From assembly GCA_900543035.1 (NCBI GenBank), contig UQPV01000057.1, positions 1-12,548 on the forward strand: a stretch of DNA of 12,548 bases, written 5' to 3'. The notes below the pieces were generated by a model that was not told the DNA's origin, ran no database searches, and saw only the letters and a list, made by a program, of their open reading frames with translations. This document shows, piece by piece, positions 8,520-12,548 of the stretch (position 1 is its first letter; the number at the start of each line of letters is the position of its first letter). The stretch comes from an uncultured Solobacterium sp. (lineage in GTDB: Bacteria > Bacillota_I > Bacilli_A > Erysipelotrichales > Erysipelotrichaceae). The position numbers and the translations under genes are program-made.

Positions 8520-9765
8520 GCCAGCGCAAGATATGTCGGGATGTGGAAACGGATATATTCAAAGTTTCCGCCTGTCTGATCGCCGGTCCAGGTGCCTGCA
8601 TATCGCTGTGTGCCTGCCCAGCCATCCAGGGTAACGACAAACGGACGCCAGTCTGAATTCTGGGCGATGCCTTCATAGGCCTGCCGGACAGCGTTCAGAC
8701 CGAAGGAGCAGCCTTCGCCGGCCCAGCGCACATCGGTCTTGATCATGCGCGTACCAGCTTCGGAAACTTCCTGCGCCAGCTTGTCCAGATCATTTTCGGT
8801 CCACAGACCGGTCACGAAATGATAAGGCTTCACCGCTTCCACGAATGCCTTCAGGTTGTCGATGCCGCCATAGCCGCATCCATAACCGTCATTGGGCAGG
8901 AACCAGCCGATCGGCATATCATGCTCCCCATAAGACTTGGCCACTTCCACGCCGGTCGTCGTCAGCGTGATGCCTTCATCCGGCTTGTTGTAGCAGTTGG
9001 CATTTCCCTGATAGAAGCCATATTTCGGCATCAGCGCAGGCTGTCCGGTCAATTCGACATAATCGCTCAGGATATCCTTCGAGGAATCCTCTACGAAATA
9101 GAACGCGTCAAAGCGCTTCTCATCATGCGACAGCACGATGGTCTCCTCGTCGCGGAAATCGTATTCGCCCTGCGCGAACGTATGACGGACGACACCATAT
9201 CCTTTGCTTGAAAAATAGAACGGGTCCGGTGAAGAGACGCCGCCGTCTACCCAGGTGCTCTTATTTTCCACAGCGACCTTTCTTCCCTTATGAGAGAAAT
9301 AGCCGTTCTGCTGTCCGCCGCCGAAGTAATATTCAGAAGCGTCGCTCTTCAAGGTCTGTACGGTCTCCGTATCATTGTATTTCAGCGGTTCACGATCTTC
9401 GAGCACCGTTTCCCCGCTCTCCTTGTTCACCATCTTCATCATGGCGGTTTCCGGATCGATGATCAGCTGCATCTCGTCGGTCTCCACGATGATGTCTTCT
9501 CCTTCGCTCAGCGTAAGAGACGGCTGGTATTCCTCCTCATACTCATCCTGGCTCTTAGCCACGATGGTCGTGGTTTGGCTCTCATCTCTCGGCGCCGGAT
9601 GTTCCCGGAACTGTCCGTCCGGTTCCATGTCAAAACGAAGCACGGAATCATTCAGCACACTGATCTTGGCTTGTTCTCCTCCTTCATATCGCAGGTACAC
9701 TTCATTCCCATCCTGACGCACATCGCTGATCGCCGCCAAAAGAAGGAAAAACGGTGATGATTCAT
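8516..9765 (-). pseudogene. N-terminal part of frameshifted GH31 glycosidase, start and signal peptide not recognisable
   Basis: This frame carries the GH31 N-terminal beta domain (from ISDVRQDGNEVYLRYEGG, about 9730 downward) and the first half of the catalytic barrel. It stops at TGA 8516-8518 because one base is missing at 8521-8522: adding one C to the plus-strand CC turns LALA-stop into LALGLSGQPNVGSDMDG, the usual GH31 reading. The likely nucleophile is the Asp of KTDVRW (codon 8732-8734). The likely acid/base is the Asp of WTGDQTGG (codon 8579-8581), 51 residues later, a normal GH31 spacing. There is no in-frame ATG near the domain start. The frame can be followed upstream only into antisense of brnQ. 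An ATG at 9765 (MNHHR) would join a hydrophobic FFLLLAA stub only if the T5 run (9751-9747) were T6, and it has no good ribosome binding site. A secreted enzyme of this type should have a signal peptide of about 30 residues, so the 5' end looks damaged or replaced. Confidence 0.85.
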
Positions 9766-9829
9766 CATGATGACATAGATCTTTTTGCCTGCGGATCCAG
9801 TTATCAATAAAAGAACAGGCTGGCAGGAT

Positions 9830-9858
9830 TTGCCATGTCCCCAGGAATCGTATAAAAT
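9830..9858 (+). promoter_or_regulatory. Sigma-A-type promoter of brnQ
   Basis: TTGCCA (9830-9835) and TAAAAT (9853-9858) are separated by 17 bases, each one mismatch from consensus. The start would be near 9865, giving a leader of under 30 bases. That is too short for a T-box or other leader riboswitch. The site lies just upstream of the damaged start of the divergent GH31 gene. Confidence 0.65.
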
Positions 9859-9892
9859 AATGGTCGTCTGACAGAAAGAGATGAGGATCATC

Positions 9893-11248
9893 ATGATGAA
9901 AAAACTGACTTTTCGGGAGATCATTGTCGTCGCCAGCATGCTGTTCGGCTTGTTCTTCGGCGCCGGCAACCTGATCTTCCCCGTTTCCATGGGACAGATG
10001 GCAGGATCGCATATGTGGCCTGCCGCTGTCGGTTTCTTGTTCACCGGTGTCGGCCTGCCGCTGCTGGGCGTCGCCGCGCTGGGCGTCAGCCGGGAAAGCG
10101 GCCTGCTTGCCCTGAGCAGCCGGGTAGGAAGGCGATACGGCATCTTCTTCACCTGCGCGCTCTATCTGACCATCGGGCCGTTCTTCGCCATTCCCCGCTG
10201 TGCCACGGTCTCCTTTACCGTCGGCATCGAGAGCTTGTTCCCCACGGCGGACCAGACCGTCGTGCTCGCCGTCTTCTCCCTGCTCTTTTTCGCCGCTGTC
10301 TTATTCTTCTCTTTGCGCCCCGGTGAGATCCTGACCTGGATCGGCAAGGTCCTGAACCCGCTGTTTCTCTGTTTCCTTGCCATCCTCGTCATCCGCGCGC
10401 TGAGCGCGCCGATGGGCCAGATCGCACAGATCGCGCCTTCAGGCGCTTATGCGTCAGCGGCGTTTTCCACCGGGCTGCTGGAAGGGTATAATACGATGGA
10501 CGCGCTGGCCGGCTTGGCCTTCGGCATCATCGTCGTCAACGCGATCCGTTCACTGGGGGTCGAGGAACCAGGAGAAGTCGCCAAAAGCACCATAAAGGCC
10601 GGGCTGTTCAGTTCCCTGCTGATGGCGCTCATCTATGTGCTGGTCACCATGATCGGCGCGCAGAGCCGCGGCTTGTTCGAGACTGCGGCCAACGGCGGAG
10701 AGGCGCTGGCCCAGATCGCCGATCATTATTTCGGCAGCGGCGGCGCCATCATCTTGGCGATCACGGTCACGCTCGCCTGCCTGAAGACGGCAGTCGGGCT
10801 GATCACCAGCTGCGCACAGACGTTTGTGAAGATGTTCCCGAACGGACCAAGCTACCGCGTATGGGCCTGCGGGTTCTGCCTGCTTTCCTTTTTGATCGCC
10901 AACCTCGGTCTCAACGCTATCGTCGCCTGCTCCATGCCGGTGCTCATGTTCCTCTATCCGCTGGCCATCGCGCTGATCCTGCTCACGCTATGCGGCAAGC
11001 TGTTCCAGGATGATCCGCATGTGCTGCGCTGGACGATCTCCCTGACGGCCATCGCTGCCGCCCTCGACTTCCTGCGCGCGCTGCCCGCTCCCCTGCTGCA
11101 GACGCTGCATCTGGATCAGCTGACCGCAACGCTCAGCGACCTGATCCCGCTGGCCGCTCAGGGATTCGGCTGGATCCCCTTTGCCCTGGCCGGCTTCCTC
11201 ATCGGCATGCTCACCCGCGCCATGCGCCAGGCACACACTTCAGCCTGA
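9893..11248 (+). CDS. brnQ: Branched-chain amino acid:cation symporter, BrnQ/LIVCS family
   Basis: An integral membrane protein of about 451 residues with around 12 hydrophobic segments. It imports leucine, isoleucine and valine with sodium or protons. Family signatures include FGAGNLIFP in the first membrane helix, GPFFAIPR after helix 3, and GYNTMDALAGLAFGIIVVNAIR mid-protein. Length and pattern match full-length BrnQ, with nothing missing. Start choice: an ATG at 9881 is possible, but TGAGGA at 9882-9887 overlaps it and lies correctly spaced before the ATGs at 9893 and 9896 (MMKKLTFRE), so one of these is preferred. It has its own promoter and runs opposite to the GH31 gene. No terminator is visible in the 78 bases before the next gene, so read-through into the PAP2 gene is likely. 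Confidence 0.93.
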   Translation: MMKKLTFREIIVVASMLFGLFFGAGNLIFPVSMGQMAGSHMWPAAVGFLFTGVGLPLLGVAALGVSRESGLLALSSRVGRRYGIFFTCALYLTIGPFFAIPRCATVSFTVGIESLFPTADQTVVLAVFSLLFFAAVLFFSLRPGEILTWIGKVLNPLFLCFLAILVIRALSAPMGQIAQIAPSGAYASAAFSTGLLEGYNTMDALAGLAFGIIVVNAIRSLGVEEPGEVAKSTIKAGLFSSLLMALIYVLVTMIGAQSRGLFETAANGGEALAQIADHYFGSGGAIILAITVTLACLKTAVGLITSCAQTFVKMFPNGPSYRVWACGFCLLSFLIANLGLNAIVACSMPVLMFLYPLAIALILLTLCGKLFQDDPHVLRWTISLTAIAAALDFLRALPAPLLQTLHLDQLTATLSDLIPLAAQGFGWIPFALAGFLIGMLTRAMRQAHTSA

Positions 11249-11282
11249 AGGATCATTTTGCCATGCACAGCTTCCCGCAATG

Positions 11283-11291
11283 TGGTAAAAT
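11283..11291 (+). promoter_or_regulatory. Possible extended -10 promoter of the PAP2 gene
   Basis: TGGTAAAAT (TG, one base, then TAAAAT) lies 36 bases before the PAP2 start. No convincing -35 sits 16-18 bases upstream. It may add to read-through from brnQ. The weak -35 keeps this tentative. Confidence 0.4.
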
Positions 11292-11326
11292 ATCCATCGT
11301 TTTGATCGAAAGGAGGATGCTGCAGC

Positions 11327-12025
11327 ATGCGAAATCTGCTGTCTTGGATAAAAGCGCACCCCTATAGCCTGTGGGTCACTTATTATATTCCTTATCTGAT
11401 CTGTTTCATCCTGCTGGAACAGTTCTCTGATCCGAAATTCATCATCTACAGCCCGATCGATGACATGATCCCATTCTGCGAATACTTCATCATCTTCTAT
11501 CTGATGTGGTTCCCGCTCATGTTCCTGTCCTTGTTGTATTTCCTGCTCAAGGATAAGGATGCCTTCATCGACCTATGTTTCCTGATGTTCACGGGCATGA
11601 GCATCTCGCTGCTGATCTATGTCATCGCGCCGAACGGCCTTGACCTGCGCGTGGAGATCGCTTCAGACAATCTCTTTGCCTGGATGGTGCGCATGATCCA
11701 GACCGTGGATGATCCCACCAACGTCTGCCCGTCCATCCATGTCGCCAGCACGCTGGCCATCATGATGGTCGTCCTGAAGCATCGCGAATTCCGCCATCCG
11801 CTGCTGGCCAAAGGCGGGGTCTCGCTGATCTCTGTGGGCATCATCCTGTCCACCATGTTCCTGAAGCAGCATTCCATCATCGATGCGGCTGCCGGCATCG
11901 CGCTGACGCTGATCCTCTATGTCATCACCTATCACACGGGATGGAGAAAGCTGTTTCAGCGCACGCCGCTGCGCTTTCTGGTCAGCGAGCGTCCATCCGC
12001 AGCCAAAAAGACAGGCTCATCCTGA
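11327..12025 (+). CDS. PAP2-family membrane phosphatase/phosphotransferase
   Basis: A 232-residue protein with about six hydrophobic segments. It carries the second and third PAP2 phosphatase motifs: CPSIHVAS (134-141, His138) and KQHSIIDAAAG (180-190, with nucleophile-type His182 and Asp186). The first motif (K-x6-R-P) is not evident in its usual form. That fits the PAP2_3/inositol-phosphorylceramide-synthase-like branch better than classic phosphatidic acid phosphatases. It probably acts on lipid phosphates or polyprenyl (di)phosphates at the membrane; the substrate cannot be read from sequence. The start is set by AAAGGAGGA at 11309-11317, nine to ten bases before ATG 11327. The last codons and stop lie inside the first arm of a large terminator hairpin. 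Confidence 0.9.
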   Translation: MRNLLSWIKAHPYSLWVTYYIPYLICFILLEQFSDPKFIIYSPIDDMIPFCEYFIIFYLMWFPLMFLSLLYFLLKDKDAFIDLCFLMFTGMSISLLIYVIAPNGLDLRVEIASDNLFAWMVRMIQTVDDPTNVCPSIHVASTLAIMMVVLKHREFRHPLLAKGGVSLISVGIILSTMFLKQHSIIDAAAGIALTLILYVITYHTGWRKLFQRTPLRFLVSERPSAAKKTGSS

Positions 12026-12075
12026 TCGGCCTGTGTCCATCAGACACAGCAGACCGAGATGAACCTGTCTTTTTT
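12005..12075 (+). terminator. Long, structured, probably bidirectional terminator after the PAP2 gene
   Basis: An interrupted stem is built of GACAGG/CCTGTC, TCATC/GATGA, TCGG/CCGA and CTGTGT/ACACAG around a CCATCAG loop, followed by six T (12070-12075). A run of five A (12005-12009) on the other side gives a T-run for minus-strand transcripts. The left arm covers the end of the PAP2 coding sequence, including the TGA at 12023-12025. Confidence 0.8.
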
Positions 12076-12090
12076 CATGCAGGGCACGTA

Positions 12091-12125
12091 TAAAAGGGGC
12101 CGTGCCTCCTGATGCACAGCCCCTT
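12091..12125 (-). terminator. Rho-independent terminator after the FIVAR surface-protein gene
   Basis: On the minus strand AAGGGGC pairs with GCCCCTT and, after one mismatch, GTGC pairs with GCAC around an eight-base loop. TTTTAT follows the stem. It lies about 70 bases beyond the stop of the minus-strand gene (12193-12195) and abuts the PAP2 terminator, so the two converging units are insulated. Confidence 0.75.
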
Positions 12126-12192
12126 GCTGCCAGCAGCTGATCACACCTGGATCAGCGCGGGCAGAACGCTCAACATTCAACCGTTCGATCGC

Positions 12193-12548
12193 TTATCGGT
12201 GAAGATGCCTGCTCTTTCTGATCTGCGGAAAGATCACCATGCCTGCGCTCAGCAGCATCAGTCCTGCCATGGCGGTCATGCCGCTGCGCACACCGGTATC
12301 GCCCTGTCCGCCAGCCTGCGTGCTGGCTTTTTCGCTCAGCGCGCTGACTGCCGCATCCAGCATCTTCAGCGCGTCATCGACATCTTGCTGCGCAGCTTCT
12401 TCATCCGCGATGATCTGCTGCGCCTGGAACAATGCCGTGCGAAGACCGCTGACGCTTGCGTCGGTATATTTGCTCAGATCCATCGCGTTCACTTCGGCGA
12501 TCAGTGCCTCCAGGGCGCTGGTGTCTGCCTTCGTTCTCGCGCTCAGTC
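12193..12548 (-). CDS. C-terminal end of a cell-surface protein with a FIVAR module and membrane anchor (partial)
   Basis: The frame is open to the right edge, so this is only the last 117 or so codons of a larger protein. The GTG and ATG codons at 12492 and 12483 are internal, because the domain starts before them. Residues from the edge (KADTSALEALIAEV, then LSKYTDASVSGLRTAL and a second helix pair ending DAAVSAL) match the FIVAR module (Pfam PF07554 type). FIVAR is a helical bundle found near the C-terminus of surface adhesins and glycosidases. After a short AGGQ linker come GDTGV (12289-12303), a hydrophobic segment (about 20 residues) and a basic RKSRHLHR tail: an anchor-like signal without a classic LPXTG. 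The main functional part lies outside the window. A glycosidase or adhesin is likely from context, but this cannot be shown. Confidence 0.85.
   Translation of the reverse strand, partial: LSARTKADTSALEALIAEVNAMDLSKYTDASVSGLRTALFQAQQIIADEEAAQQDVDDALKMLDAAVSALSEKASTQAGGQGDTGVRSGMTAMAGLMLLSAGMVIFPQIRKSRHLHR

Noticed and set aside
8505..8535. Programmed ribosomal frameshift in GH31
   Set aside because: There is no slippery heptamer, no upstream Shine-Dalgarno-like stimulator and no evident downstream structure. The site lies inside a catalytic domain, where a split product makes no sense.
9859..9892. T-box or amino-acid leader before brnQ
   Set aside because: The leader from the predicted start site is under 30 bases, too short for a T-box, and holds no specifier-type structure.
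8516..10012. Taking the ATG at 10012 as the GH31 start
   Set aside because: It would read through antisense of brnQ, adds polar sequence with no signal peptide, and the GH31 domain begins only near 9730.

Overview
The window suggests a moderately GC-rich, gut-associated Firmicutes bacterium. Erysipelotrichaceae-like is a guess from surface-protein style and terminators, not a firm assignment. The evidence is sigma-A-type promoters with TATAAT-like -10 boxes, strong AGGAGG-type ribosome binding sites, hairpin-plus-T-run terminators, and glycan-degrading surface proteins built from GH31, CBM32, dockerin, cohesin and FIVAR modules.

Layout. (1) 1-1376, minus: most of an AAA-ATPase-like/PD-(D/E)XK family protein whose C-terminus runs off the left edge; it has its own promoter. 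(2) 1457-5826, minus: a probable two-gene operon transcribed from a promoter at 5859-5887. First comes a 417-residue helical protein with an XRE/HTH-like segment, of no known function. Then comes a 1015-residue protein joining a Ser/Thr-kinase-like domain, an NB-ARC-type STAND NTPase core and a helical TPR-like tail. This pair is the best candidate for an undescribed signalling or defence module. (3) 5940-about 9765, minus: a large cell-surface GH31 glycosidase with FN3, F5/8C (CBM32), dockerin and cohesin modules and a C-terminal membrane anchor. It is broken by a one-base deletion at 8521-8522 and lacks a recognisable start and signal peptide. A strong terminator follows it at 5900-5932. (4) 9893-11248, plus: BrnQ-type branched-chain amino acid symporter. 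(5) 11327-12025, plus: membrane PAP2-family phosphatase/transferase, ending in a long structured terminator. (6) 12193-12548, minus: the C-terminal end of another surface protein with a FIVAR module and the same GDTGV-membrane-basic-tail ending as the GH31 protein.

How the genes may work together. The GH31 enzyme and the FIVAR protein fit host-glycan foraging at the cell surface. Both end in the same unusual anchor-like motif, so they probably share a processing route. The kinase-STAND protein and its partner look like a sensor-effector pair: the TPR tail would sense, the NTPase would switch, and the kinase would act. This is inference from architecture. brnQ and the PAP2 gene are housekeeping-type membrane genes with no evident link to the rest.

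All intergenic stretches are under about 150 bases and are described through the promoters and terminators they hold. No tRNA, rRNA, CRISPR array, insertion sequence or attachment site was seen.
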